From Saprospiraceae bacterium (GTDB taxonomy: Bacteria > Bacteroidota > Bacteroidia > Chitinophagales > Saprospiraceae), in contig JADJXD010000001.1 in the NCBI GenBank assembly GCA_016715985.1, positions 4,588,001-4,652,000 of the forward strand: a stretch of DNA of 64,000 bases, in the 5' to 3' direction. Positions 27,253 to 35,750 of the stretch are shown one piece after another (within the stretch, counting starts at the first letter, position 1; every line of letters begins with the position of its first letter). A program made the position numbers and the translations under genes. The notes under the pieces are model-generated. The model searched no databases. It had not been told where the DNA came from and was given only the letters and a program-made list of their open reading frames with translations.

Positions 27253-29928
27253 ATGAAGAAAATAAAAAATACTGTCCAAAATCCCCACAGCCTTTCAGTA
27301 GAGGAAATTCTGGATTTACTCCGGACCAGTCAGCAATCAGGTTTAGAAGAAAAAGAAGTAAAAAACAGAATAAAAAAATACGGCTTAAATATCTATCAGA
27401 CACAAAAATTAAAATCTGTCTGGATCATTCTTTTGTTGCAGTTTAAAAATCCAATTGTTTACCTTTTAATTTTTGGTGTCTCAGTTTCCCTTTATTTTCA
27501 GGATTATATTGAAGCAATTGCAATTGCCGTAGTGATATTAATCAATGCTTTTATAGGATTTTTTATGGAAATGCAAGCACGAAGTTCTATGGAAGCCTTA
27601 AAGAAAATGGATGTTATTTTAAGCAGAGTCTTGCGTGATGGAAAAGTTTATGAAATTTCTTCAGAGCACATAACGATTGGAGATATTGTATTGTTGGAAG
27701 CAGGAGATGTCATACCCGGAGATGGACGTTTAATAGATGCCAATCAATTGCAATGCGAAGAATCTGCTTTAACTGGTGAATCTCTCCCTTCTGAAAAGTT
27801 GACCCACAAATTGCCGGTAAATACAATACCTGCCGATCAGACAAATATGGTTTTCAAAGGTTCTTCTGTGATGAACGGAAAAGCTAGAGCAGTGATTACT
27901 ACTATTGCACAAAATACACAACTGGGCTCCATAACTTCCCTGGTTGAACAATCGGCAGATACAGTCACTCCATTGGACAGAAAACTCAACTTGCTTAGCA
28001 AAAATCTGATTTGGATTACATTGGCTTTGACTGTAGTTTTTGCCATGACAGGAGTCATTCAAGGCCAAACATGGGAATTTATAATCAAAACATCCATTGC
28101 GCTTGCAGTAGCTGCTATTCCTGAAGGATTGCCCATTGTAGCAACTGTTGCACTGGCGTATGGAATGTTGCTTTTGGCCAAACAGAATGCGGTAGTAAAA
28201 AGACTTGCTTCTGTAGAGACATTAGGAAGTACCAATGTTATCCTGACGGACAAAACAGGCACACTCACCGAAAACTCCATTCACGTAGATACATTTTCTT
28301 TTCCGGATGAACAAATAAAGGTTAAAATTGAAAAGAAAACTTTGATCTTTGAAAATCAAAAGATAATAAATAGCACAGAGAATTACAACAAATTAAGGGT
28401 TATCTCCGCACTATGCAATAACGTGGTTGAAGAAAAAAAAGCGGGCAAAAAAAAGCTTTTGGGAGATCCTATCGAAATCGCATTGATAAATATGCTTAAT
28501 GCATCAGGAAAGGATTTACACGAAATAAAAAATAATTATGATCGTATTTCTGAAATTCCGTTTAGTTCAGAAACAAAAATTATGGGAACTCTTCATGAGG
28601 TATCAGGGGAACAATTTGTAGCTGCCAAAGGTTCTGTGGAAAACCTGCTGGAAAAATGTACAATGATATTAAAAGGTGGTTCTGTTTCTGAATTGAATCA
28701 AAAAGAAATCAACCATATTCTGAAGGAGGGAGAAAAAATGGCTGCAACAGGTTTGCGTATTTTAGCATTTGCATATAAAACAGGAAAGGACCTTAACAAA
28801 AAGGATTTTGTATCTGATTTGATTTATATCGGGATGATAAGTTTTTTAGATCCACCTAGACTGGACATCAAAGACGCAATTCTTACATGTCGTAAAGCCG
28901 GAATTAAAATTGTCATGATCACAGGAGACCATCCTAAAACAGCCTTGAATATTGCCCATAAAGTTGGACTGATAGATGAAAATGAAAATGAAGTAATTAC
29001 CGGCAAAGCACTCAGAGCATCTGTATCTGACTCTGTGGAATGGAAAAACAAAATACTTAGAACTCCGGTATTTGCCCGCACCACTCCCGCACAAAAACTG
29101 GAAATCACAGAAATTTATCAAAAAGATGGTAATATAGTAGCTATGCTGGGTGATGGAGTAAATGATGCTCCAGCGTTAAAAAAAGCTGATATCGGTATTG
29201 CTATGGGGTTGAGAGGCACACAGGTTGCTAAAGAAACAGCTGACATTATATTGAAAGATGATTCATTTAGCTCGATTGTCAATGCAGTATCACATGGACG
29301 TGAAATTTTTCAAAACATTCAAAAATTTGTGGTTTATCTTTTCTCGTGTAATCTCAGTGAGATCTTTATAGTGACAACAATGGGATTTTTAGCACCCTTA
29401 GCCAATTTATTGCCATTGCAGATATTGTTTCTGAATCTGGTCACAGATGTGTTTCCTGCATTGGCATTGGGTGTAGGAAAGGGAGATGAAACGATTATGG
29501 ATAGAATGCCTCGTGACCCTAAGAAAAACATCATAACTCGTAAAAACTGGATTACAATAGGTTTGTATTCTGTGGTTATTACCATTTCAGTTATTTGTGC
29601 AGTGACAATAAGTAAATGGTATATCTCTAATGATGATACAGTATCCAATAATGTAGCATTTATAACATTGACATTTGCCCAATTATTTCATGTATTTAAT
29701 ATGTCTTCACCAGGTTCAAAATTATTGAAAAATGATATTACAAAAAATAAATTTATTTGGTATGCATTGGGCATTTGTATTTTACTTTTAGCTTTTGTTT
29801 TTATTTCACCTTATATGCGATTCGTTTTAGACCTGCAAATACTACCTCTTGAAGTTTGGATATTGTCTGTAGTAGCCGGACTAATACCACTGTTGATTAT
29901 CCGGTTGTTTAGAATTATACGATCTTAG
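27253..29928 (+). CDS. P2-type cation-transporting ATPase
   Basis: 891 aa and intact. N-terminal cation-ATPase domain (SVEEILDLLRTS), actuator TGES at about 174-177, M4 with PEGLP (Glu291), phosphorylation Asp333 in DKTGTLT, nucleotide domain, GDGVNDAPALKKADIG hinge, and M6 with N-L-V-T-D. These fit calcium or related divalent-cation pumps. M5 has S-C-N-L-S-E, which differs from the minus-strand paralogue at 1302. It starts about 160 bp after the copper ATPase; the gap argues for a separate transcript. The transported ion is not certain. Confidence 0.88.
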   Translation: MKKIKNTVQNPHSLSVEEILDLLRTSQQSGLEEKEVKNRIKKYGLNIYQTQKLKSVWIILLLQFKNPIVYLLIFGVSVSLYFQDYIEAIAIAVVILINAFIGFFMEMQARSSMEALKKMDVILSRVLRDGKVYEISSEHITIGDIVLLEAGDVIPGDGRLIDANQLQCEESALTGESLPSEKLTHKLPVNTIPADQTNMVFKGSSVMNGKARAVITTIAQNTQLGSITSLVEQSADTVTPLDRKLNLLSKNLIWITLALTVVFAMTGVIQGQTWEFIIKTSIALAVAAIPEGLPIVATVALAYGMLLLAKQNAVVKRLASVETLGSTNVILTDKTGTLTENSIHVDTFSFPDEQIKVKIEKKTLIFENQKIINSTENYNKLRVISALCNNVVEEKKAGKKKLLGDPIEIALINMLNASGKDLHEIKNNYDRISEIPFSSETKIMGTLHEVSGEQFVAAKGSVENLLEKCTMILKGGSVSELNQKEINHILKEGEKMAATGLRILAFAYKTGKDLNKKDFVSDLIYIGMISFLDPPRLDIKDAILTCRKAGIKIVMITGDHPKTALNIAHKVGLIDENENEVITGKALRASVSDSVEWKNKILRTPVFARTTPAQKLEITEIYQKDGNIVAMLGDGVNDAPALKKADIGIAMGLRGTQVAKETADIILKDDSFSSIVNAVSHGREIFQNIQKFVVYLFSCNLSEIFIVTTMGFLAPLANLLPLQILFLNLVTDVFPALALGVGKGDETIMDRMPRDPKKNIITRKNWITIGLYSVVITISVICAVTISKWYISNDDTVSNNVAFITLTFAQLFHVFNMSSPGSKLLKNDITKNKFIWYALGICILLLAFVFISPYMRFVLDLQILPLEVWILSVVAGLIPLLIIRLFRIIRS

Positions 29929-29966
29929 ATATTAATTTTTAAAGAAAACTTTAATCTTCAAATCTT

Positions 29967-30413
29967 ATGAATCAAATGGAAATGTTTTTAAATGAAGCAA
30001 TAGAAGAAGCCAAAACCGGCCTTCAGGAGGGTGGAATCCCTATTGGATCCGTAATCGTTCATAATGGGAGCATTATCGGACGTGGACACAACAAACGGAT
30101 TCAGAAAGGCAGTGTTGTACTTCATGGAGAGATGGATGCCTTGGAGAATGCGGGCCGACTACCGGCTTCCGTTTACCGGGAATGTACTTTATACACCACA
30201 CTTTCCCCTTGTCCAATGTGCACCGGAGCAATCCTGTTGTACGGAATCCCAAAAGTTATCATAGGAGAAAACAAAACTTTCCTGGGAGCAGAAGAATTAT
30301 TAAAACAAAACGGCGTGGAAGTTATCGTGGTCAATGACACGGAATGCATCGAAATGATGGAGCAATTCATCCGTGACCGCTCTGAACTATGGAACGAAGA
30401 TATTGGGGTGTAA
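29967..30413 (+). CDS. Cytosine deaminase of the yeast Fcy1 type (probable)
   Basis: 148 aa CDA-fold deaminase. Zinc site: H53-G-E55 and P-C82-P-M-C85. Beyond the core it follows yeast cytosine deaminase closely: E-G-G-I-P-I-G, I-G-R-G-H-N-K-R-I-Q-K-G-S, L-H-G-E-M-D-A-L-E-N-A-G-R-L, L-Y-T-T-L-S-P-C, and the C-terminal W-N-E-D-I-G, which covers the active site in the yeast enzyme. The predicted reaction is cytosine to uracil plus ammonia, for pyrimidine salvage. Other guanine/tRNA-type deaminases are less similar. It starts 38 bp after the P2-type ATPase stop but has no obvious functional link to it. Confidence 0.87.
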   Translation: MNQMEMFLNEAIEEAKTGLQEGGIPIGSVIVHNGSIIGRGHNKRIQKGSVVLHGEMDALENAGRLPASVYRECTLYTTLSPCPMCTGAILLYGIPKVIIGENKTFLGAEELLKQNGVEVIVVNDTECIEMMEQFIRDRSELWNEDIGV

Positions 30414-30601
30414 AGCTAAATTTCGTTTTTGAACTTTTAATATAGCATCGAATATCTATTTAAATACAGGTACAGAGTATTGGCTATATAAAGAAATTCG
30501 GAATGTCCGAATTTGAGTAAAAAAAATAATTTATATCAATTTTGTGCAATTCATCATACACACTTTAAGCTTTTATTAATTTATTTTCTCAGTTTATCCC
30601 T

Positions 30602-30609
30602 TATCTTTG
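30602..30609 (+). promoter_or_regulatory. Probable promoter minus-7 element
   Basis: TATCTTTG matches TAnnTTTG and lies 22 bp before the ATG at 30631. The T-rich sequence at about 30575-30592 could supply the upstream element, but no clean TTTG is seen. Confidence 0.4.
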
Positions 30610-30630
30610 TCAATCTTATATATCTGTAAA

Positions 30631-31047
30631 ATGAAAAGAGTATCAGGAATCGGAGGGATATTTTTTAAAACAAATGACCCTCAGGCTACCAAAGACTGGT
30701 ATGCGAAACATCTTGGTTTGAATACGGATCAATGGGGTGCAGTGTTTCGCTTTAGAAAGATGGAAGATCCAGATAAAACCGGTTACCTGCAATGGAGTCC
30801 TATGGAAAAGTCAACGGATTATTTTGCTCCTTCAGATCAGGAATTTATGATCAATTACCGCGTCGAAGATATTGAGAATTTGGTTGAATTGTTAAAAGCA
30901 GAGGGCGTAACCATTTGCGATGAAATAGAAAGCTATGATTATGGGAAATTTGTTCATATACTTGATCAGGACGGCCGGAAGATTGAGTTGTGGGAACCTG
31001 TAGATGAAATATTTGATGAATTTTATAAAAATGTAAATAAATCTTAA
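30631..31047 (+). CDS. VOC-fold (glyoxalase-like) protein
   Basis: 138 aa from the ATG at 30631; an upstream in-frame ATG at 30607 overlaps the promoter and is unlikely. VOC landmarks: V-S-G-I-G-G-I-F-F-K-T-N-D-P-Q-A-T-K-D-W-Y-A-K-H-L-G-L, then F-M-I-N-Y-R-V-E-D-I-E-N-L-V-E-L-L-K and D-Q-D-G-R-K-I-E-L-W-E-P. The ending G-R-K-I-E-L-W-E-P is typical of glyoxalase-like dimeric metalloproteins in which the last Glu is a metal ligand. Substrate unknown. Confidence 0.88.
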   Translation: MKRVSGIGGIFFKTNDPQATKDWYAKHLGLNTDQWGAVFRFRKMEDPDKTGYLQWSPMEKSTDYFAPSDQEFMINYRVEDIENLVELLKAEGVTICDEIESYDYGKFVHILDQDGRKIELWEPVDEIFDEFYKNVNKS

Positions 31048-31683
31048 ATGATATCATTATTCTGGACAATCAGTTTGAACTTCTATTTTTTGTTATTTAC
31101 AAATATACCTACGTTTAGCCCTGCTATGACCTCAGAAGTATTTATGGGGATGGATAATATAATAATGATAAAACTCAATAATTGTAATCCTGCCGATATT
31201 ACCGTGAAAGCAAATCCGGCAAATGTTTATAAAAGAGATGACAGTACTTACGCTTTTAATCCGACTTACTTGGATGGCGAGTTGAAAATAAAACTATATT
31301 ACAAAAATGTAATTTGTGAGATTAAAACGGTCGAAATAAAAAAAATGCCTGAACTGACACCTGTTTTGGATAGAGAAAAAGATGGTTTCATCAGATTGGC
31401 TGATTTAGCTATTGTAAACCAGTTAAGTCTTGATTCACCTTCTGATTTTCCTGTAAATTTTCGAATGAGGATATTTTCTTACAACCTGTATCTGATCGAT
31501 AAAAACGGGCTTTATGTTTATAGTGCAGGTATGAAGGATTCAGTTTTGACAGATCAGGCAAAGGAAGCTATGAAAAAATTAAAACCCGGATCCCGGATTC
31601 AGATAAATAACATGGCTTTTATTAATGATCAGAATGTGACTACCCGCAGTACTATTCACAAAGAAATTCTTGTCATCGAATAA
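31048..31683 (+). CDS. GldM C-terminal-domain-like protein
   Basis: 211 aa. A single N-terminal hydrophobic stretch (1-24) could be a signal or anchor. The rest resembles the last domains of the T9SS/gliding protein GldM: M-G-M-D-N-I-I-M-I-K-L-N-N, K-A-N-P-A-N-V-Y-K-R-D-D, and near the end L-T-D-Q-A-K-E-A-M-K-K-L-K-P-G-S-R-I-Q-I-N-N, which matches GldM's 'LSDQAKxALxRAKxGDxVxIxDI'. Full GldM is over 500 aa and anchored in the inner membrane, so this is a stand-alone extracytoplasmic domain. It abuts the VOC gene with no gap. A T9SS-secreted protease gene follows. Confidence 0.65.
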   Translation: MISLFWTISLNFYFLLFTNIPTFSPAMTSEVFMGMDNIIMIKLNNCNPADITVKANPANVYKRDDSTYAFNPTYLDGELKIKLYYKNVICEIKTVEIKKMPELTPVLDREKDGFIRLADLAIVNQLSLDSPSDFPVNFRMRIFSYNLYLIDKNGLYVYSAGMKDSVLTDQAKEAMKKLKPGSRIQINNMAFINDQNVTTRSTIHKEILVIE

Positions 31684-31954
31684 TTTCAAGCACAAGGGAT
31701 AATTTTACATAATAAGGCATGATTTTTGGGTATATACCATGAACTTCTTTCAGGGTAACCAACCATTTTATTTTTTTTTCAGTCAGAAAGTATTTTAATT
31801 CAACAGATTAGAGATAATATTGTGGCGTAATCAGAAGATTTGCCCCCCAATATCTTCTTTTCTCTTTAAATACCCTCTTGAGTTAAAATTAATAATTATT
31901 TTTTTCACAGTGTGCATGACGCCTTAAAAGGTTTAATGTTAAACAAAATCATTT

Positions 31955-34900
31955 ATGAAACAGATATTCGTTTTTTGCAGTTTTTTTGTAATTAATTTTG
32001 TCGCGGGACAAAATGTTAAAACTACTTTACGTCCTGCCGATTTGGTAGAAAATGCTAAATCTGAAGGTTCTTTTATACCGTATGAGTTATTTAAACAAAC
32101 CTCTTCGAGAAATGAGCCTGTAATACCTTCTGAGATTAAGTCCTACAGTTTGCTGGAGTTGGATATGACATCCTTAGACCGTTTATTACAATCTCCGGAT
32201 TCAAGATTGCAGTTGACCTTGCCTTCTGTTGAAAGGCAGTCTTTGTCACTCGAATTGGTTGAAGTTCAATTGCTGAGTCAGGATTTCAATCTGATTGTAG
32301 CTCCTGAAATGAAAAAAGTGAAAACATCAGATGTTGGCAGGCATTACAGGGGTATCATTTCGGGTGATCCGCAAAGTATCGTAGCAATCAGTGTATTTAA
32401 AAATCAGGTAATGGGTCTTGTTTCAAAATCTGATGGAAAAGGCAATCTGGTCTTGGGTAAATTGGCAGAGAGTGATTTATTCATATTGTACGAAGATCAC
32501 CAGATAATTGATAAATTTCAATTTCAGTGCGGAACACCAGATCAGGGAATCGGTTACTCAAGAGCAGAGTTGTCAGACAATCATTCAGGCAACAGGGCAT
32601 TGACTGACTGTGTAAGATTATACCTTGAAGTAGATTACGACATATTTGTAAACAAGGGTTCCAGTGTAAGCAATGTAAACACTTTTGTTACAGGTATTTT
32701 CAATCAGGTAGCTACTTTATATGCAAATGAAAATATAAATACAGTTGTTTCAGAAATAGTAGTCTGGAATACAGCAAGCCCGTACAACTCAACCTCTTCT
32801 ATTGGAATGTTAAATGCATTCACAGCATACCGACAGGGATTTAATGGTGATTTGGCTCAACTTCTGTCTTACAAAGCAAGTGGAGGTGTGGCTTATGTGG
32901 ATGGTTTATGCAGGACTAATCCGGATTATAGTATGAGCTATGCAGGTATTCAATCAGGTTATCAGAATGTTCCTGTCTATAGCTGGACGGTAGAAGTATG
33001 TACGCATGAATATGGCCATTTGTTTGGTTCACAACATACTCATGCTTGTGTATGGAATGGAAATAATACTGCAATTGATGGTTGTTATGCACCCGAAGGG
33101 AGTTGTTCTTCGCCGGGTCTGCCTTCAGGTGGCGGTACGATTATGTCTTATTGCCATTTGACTTCAGCAGGTATAAATTTTAATAATGGTTTCGGTGTTC
33201 AACCTGGTAATGTGATGAGAAATAAAGTTACCAATGCCAATTGTTTGCAAACCTGTGGAAACAACCCCCCTCCGCCGCCACCACCACCACCAACCTGCTC
33301 TCAGAATCAATTGGTTTTGACATTAAAATTGGATAATTATCCATCAGAAACTACCTGGAATATTAAAAATTCTACGGGGGCAACTTTATACTCCGGAGGA
33401 GGATACAGCCAGGCAAATGCAACAGTCACCGTTAACTTATGCCTTGCAACCGGCTGTTTTACATTCAATATTTTTGATTCTTATGGTGATGGTATATGTT
33501 GTGGTTACGGAAATGGATTCTATAATATTAAACAAGGAACTACTACGCTTATTAGTGGAGGTCAATTTGGTAGTTCAGAAGTGAGAGCATTTTGTGCTAC
33601 CGGTTCTGCACCTACCTGTACAGATGGTATTCAGAATGGACAGGAAACTGGTGTGGATTGTGGGGGGCCGACTTGCCCTGCATGCCCAACCTGTTCAGAT
33701 GGTGTCAAAAATGGACAGGAGACTGGTGTGGATTGTGGCGGACCGACTTGTCCTGCATGCCCGACCTGTACGGATGGGATACAAAATGGACAGGAGACTG
33801 GTGTGGATTGTGGCGGACCGACTTGCCCTTCATGCCCGACTTGTACAGATGGTATTCAGAATGGACAGGAGACTGGTGTGGATTGTAACGGACCGACTTG
33901 CCCTGCATGCCCGACCTGTACGGATGGGATACAAAATGGTAGTGAAACCGGGGTAGATTGTGGAGGAACAAATTGTCCGCCATGCAGTACTGGTAATTCC
34001 GTGACAACAACAACATTAGCCGGACATTATTTTGAGACAGGATGGGATGGCTGGACAAGTGGAGGATATGATTGTGTCCGATATAATGGTACATATTCAC
34101 CTGAAGGTAGTTTTTCTATCCAATTAAGAGATGACGAAGGTGAGCTTTCATCCATGACTTCACCGATATTTAATTTAACGCCTTATGACTCTGTCAAAAT
34201 TGAGTTTCGGTACAGAGCAATCAGTATGGAAACCGGTGAAGATTTTTGGCTAAGGTATTTTAACGGCACAACCTGGGTGACTTTAAAATCATATGTTCGG
34301 GGTACTGGATTTAATAACAATACAATTTACACATCCACAGTAAAATTGTCATCAAATCTGGTATCCAATGCCCGATTCAGGTTTCAAAATGATGCGGGAG
34401 ATAATACAGACAGAATATACATAGATGCAGTGGTTATTAAGGGTTTCAGTTCGCAATCCAGTTGTACAGATGGTATTCAAAATGGACAGGAGACTGGTGT
34501 GGATTGTGGGGGATCGACTTGCCCTTCATGTCCGACCTGTACAGATGGTATTCAAAATGGTCAGGAAACTGGTGTAGATTGTGGCGGTCCGGGCTGTCCG
34601 GCATGTTCAAACTGTAGTGACGGTATTCAAAATGGTCAGGAGACAGGAATTGATTGCGGTGGACCTTCTTGCCCTGCATGTCCGACATGTTCAGATGGAA
34701 CTCAAAATGGTACAGAAACAGGAGTAGATTGCGGTGGTGCAAATTGTCCTCCGTGTAATTCGGGAGGTTCGTCAGTACAGTTAAGCGGTCACTATTTTGA
34801 AACGGGATGGGACGGCTGGCTTGATGGCGGCATTGATTGTTTCAGATACAATGGTATCAATTCACCTGAAGGTAATTTTTCAATCAGACTCAGAGACAAT

Positions 34901-35524
34901 GAAGGTGAATTGTCAGCGATGACTTCTCCTGTTTACAATTTGACATCATTTAATGGCGTTCAGATACAATTTATGTTCCGAACGGTCAGTATGGAACCCG
35001 GTGAAGATTTTTGGTTGCGATATTACAATGGTACTGCCTGGGTTACAGTCGGGACTTTTGTCAGTGGAACCAACTTTAATAATAATACTGTGTATTCTGC
35101 AACGGTTACTTTGACCGGCGTATTTCCCAATAATGGCAGATTCAGGTTTCAGGCAGATGCCGGAGATGATACGGATCTGGTTTATATTGACGCAGTTGTG
35201 ATAACAGGCACAACGGGAAGTAACCTTCCGGAAAATTCAATCGATATAGTAGTCATTGCAGAAGATGTAGCGTCTCAAGATACAGAGCAGGCTTTGCTTT
35301 CTGTTAATATATTTCCTAATCCGGCGGACCAATTATTAAACATAGTAGCTTCGGATGAAATTTCAATAATCAGGCTATATAATAATCAGGGAATGGTTTT
35401 GTTGGAAAAATTAGTCTCAGAAGCAAATCATACATTAGATATTTCAGAATTAATACCAGGGTTGTATATGATACAATTAGAAGCAGAAAGCGGACGACAT
35501 ATCCGGAAGTTTATTAAAAAATGA
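31955..35524 (+). CDS. T9SS-secreted zinc metalloprotease with Cys-rich repeats
   Basis: 1189 aa. Signal peptide (1-18). A propeptide-like region precedes a reprolysin-type zincin with H351-E-Y-G-H-L-F-G-S-Q-H and the Met-turn T-I-M-S-Y. A Pro-rich linker follows (about 438-447), then a beta domain (L-V-L-T-L-K-L-D-N-Y-P-S-E-T). Then come five 25-residue Cys-rich repeats (CTDGIQNGQETGVDCGGPTC) at about 555-680, a jelly-roll-like domain starting H-Y-F-E-T-G-W-D-G-W, four more repeats (836-935), a second copy of that domain, and a C-terminal Por sorting domain with F-P-N-P. The arrangement suggests an extracellular protease with adhesive or substrate-binding modules. A terminator follows. Confidence 0.9.
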   Translation: MKQIFVFCSFFVINFVAGQNVKTTLRPADLVENAKSEGSFIPYELFKQTSSRNEPVIPSEIKSYSLLELDMTSLDRLLQSPDSRLQLTLPSVERQSLSLELVEVQLLSQDFNLIVAPEMKKVKTSDVGRHYRGIISGDPQSIVAISVFKNQVMGLVSKSDGKGNLVLGKLAESDLFILYEDHQIIDKFQFQCGTPDQGIGYSRAELSDNHSGNRALTDCVRLYLEVDYDIFVNKGSSVSNVNTFVTGIFNQVATLYANENINTVVSEIVVWNTASPYNSTSSIGMLNAFTAYRQGFNGDLAQLLSYKASGGVAYVDGLCRTNPDYSMSYAGIQSGYQNVPVYSWTVEVCTHEYGHLFGSQHTHACVWNGNNTAIDGCYAPEGSCSSPGLPSGGGTIMSYCHLTSAGINFNNGFGVQPGNVMRNKVTNANCLQTCGNNPPPPPPPPPTCSQNQLVLTLKLDNYPSETTWNIKNSTGATLYSGGGYSQANATVTVNLCLATGCFTFNIFDSYGDGICCGYGNGFYNIKQGTTTLISGGQFGSSEVRAFCATGSAPTCTDGIQNGQETGVDCGGPTCPACPTCSDGVKNGQETGVDCGGPTCPACPTCTDGIQNGQETGVDCGGPTCPSCPTCTDGIQNGQETGVDCNGPTCPACPTCTDGIQNGSETGVDCGGTNCPPCSTGNSVTTTTLAGHYFETGWDGWTSGGYDCVRYNGTYSPEGSFSIQLRDDEGELSSMTSPIFNLTPYDSVKIEFRYRAISMETGEDFWLRYFNGTTWVTLKSYVRGTGFNNNTIYTSTVKLSSNLVSNARFRFQNDAGDNTDRIYIDAVVIKGFSSQSSCTDGIQNGQETGVDCGGSTCPSCPTCTDGIQNGQETGVDCGGPGCPACSNCSDGIQNGQETGIDCGGPSCPACPTCSDGTQNGTETGVDCGGANCPPCNSGGSSVQLSGHYFETGWDGWLDGGIDCFRYNGINSPEGNFSIRLRDNEGELSAMTSPVYNLTSFNGVQIQFMFRTVSMEPGEDFWLRYYNGTAWVTVGTFVSGTNFNNNTVYSATVTLTGVFPNNGRFRFQADAGDDTDLVYIDAVVITGTTGSNLPENSIDIVVIAEDVASQDTEQALLSVNIFPNPADQLLNIVASDEISIIRLYNNQGMVLLEKLVSEANHTLDISELIPGLYMIQLEAESGRHIRKFIKK
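33615..33990 (+). repeat. Five 75-bp direct repeats inside the metalloprotease gene
   Basis: Each unit encodes C-T-D-G-I-Q-N-G-Q-E-T-G-V-D-C-G-G-P-T-C-P-x-C-P-T. Units 1-4 are almost identical in DNA, the fifth is diverged. They are coding repeats, prone to copy-number change. Confidence 0.9.
34459..34760 (+). repeat. Four more copies of the 75-bp repeat
   Basis: Same unit as at 33615-33990, separated by one jelly-roll-like domain. As in the first block, the last unit ends C-P-P-C before the H-Y-F-E-T-G domain, which implies that block plus domain was duplicated together. Confidence 0.88.
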
Positions 35525-35595
35525 TTCTTGTAATTAATCGATTAGTCAGTACTAAATCAATCATATATACAATTGCTTTGTACTCATTATAATTC

Positions 35596-35626
35596 AGCCT
35601 GGTATCCAATGGATGCCGGGCTTTTT
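35596..35626 (+). terminator. Rho-independent terminator
   Basis: AGCCTGGTATCC - AAT - GGATGCCGGGCT stem with small mismatches followed by TTTTT, 72 bp after the metalloprotease stop. Confidence 0.82.
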
Positions 35627-35750
35627 ACTTCAAATAACCCAATCATTAAATTTCATTTTATTTTCATGCGACGGATTAGTTCAATTTATTGTTTAATTCA
35701 TTTTCTAATTAAGATTTAAGTCGTAATATTACAACCTTAAATTAGATTTT

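Noticed and set aside
30607..30630. Eight-codon extension of the VOC protein
   Set aside because: It overlaps the TATCTTTG promoter element; the domain begins at the Met at 30631.
33592..33956. Alternative-frame proteins inside the metalloprotease repeats
   Set aside because: They are produced by the 75-bp periodicity of the Cys-rich repeats; only the main frame has a signal peptide and domains.
33615..34760. CRISPR array
   Set aside because: Repeats are contiguous coding units without spacers and code for Cys-rich protein repeats.
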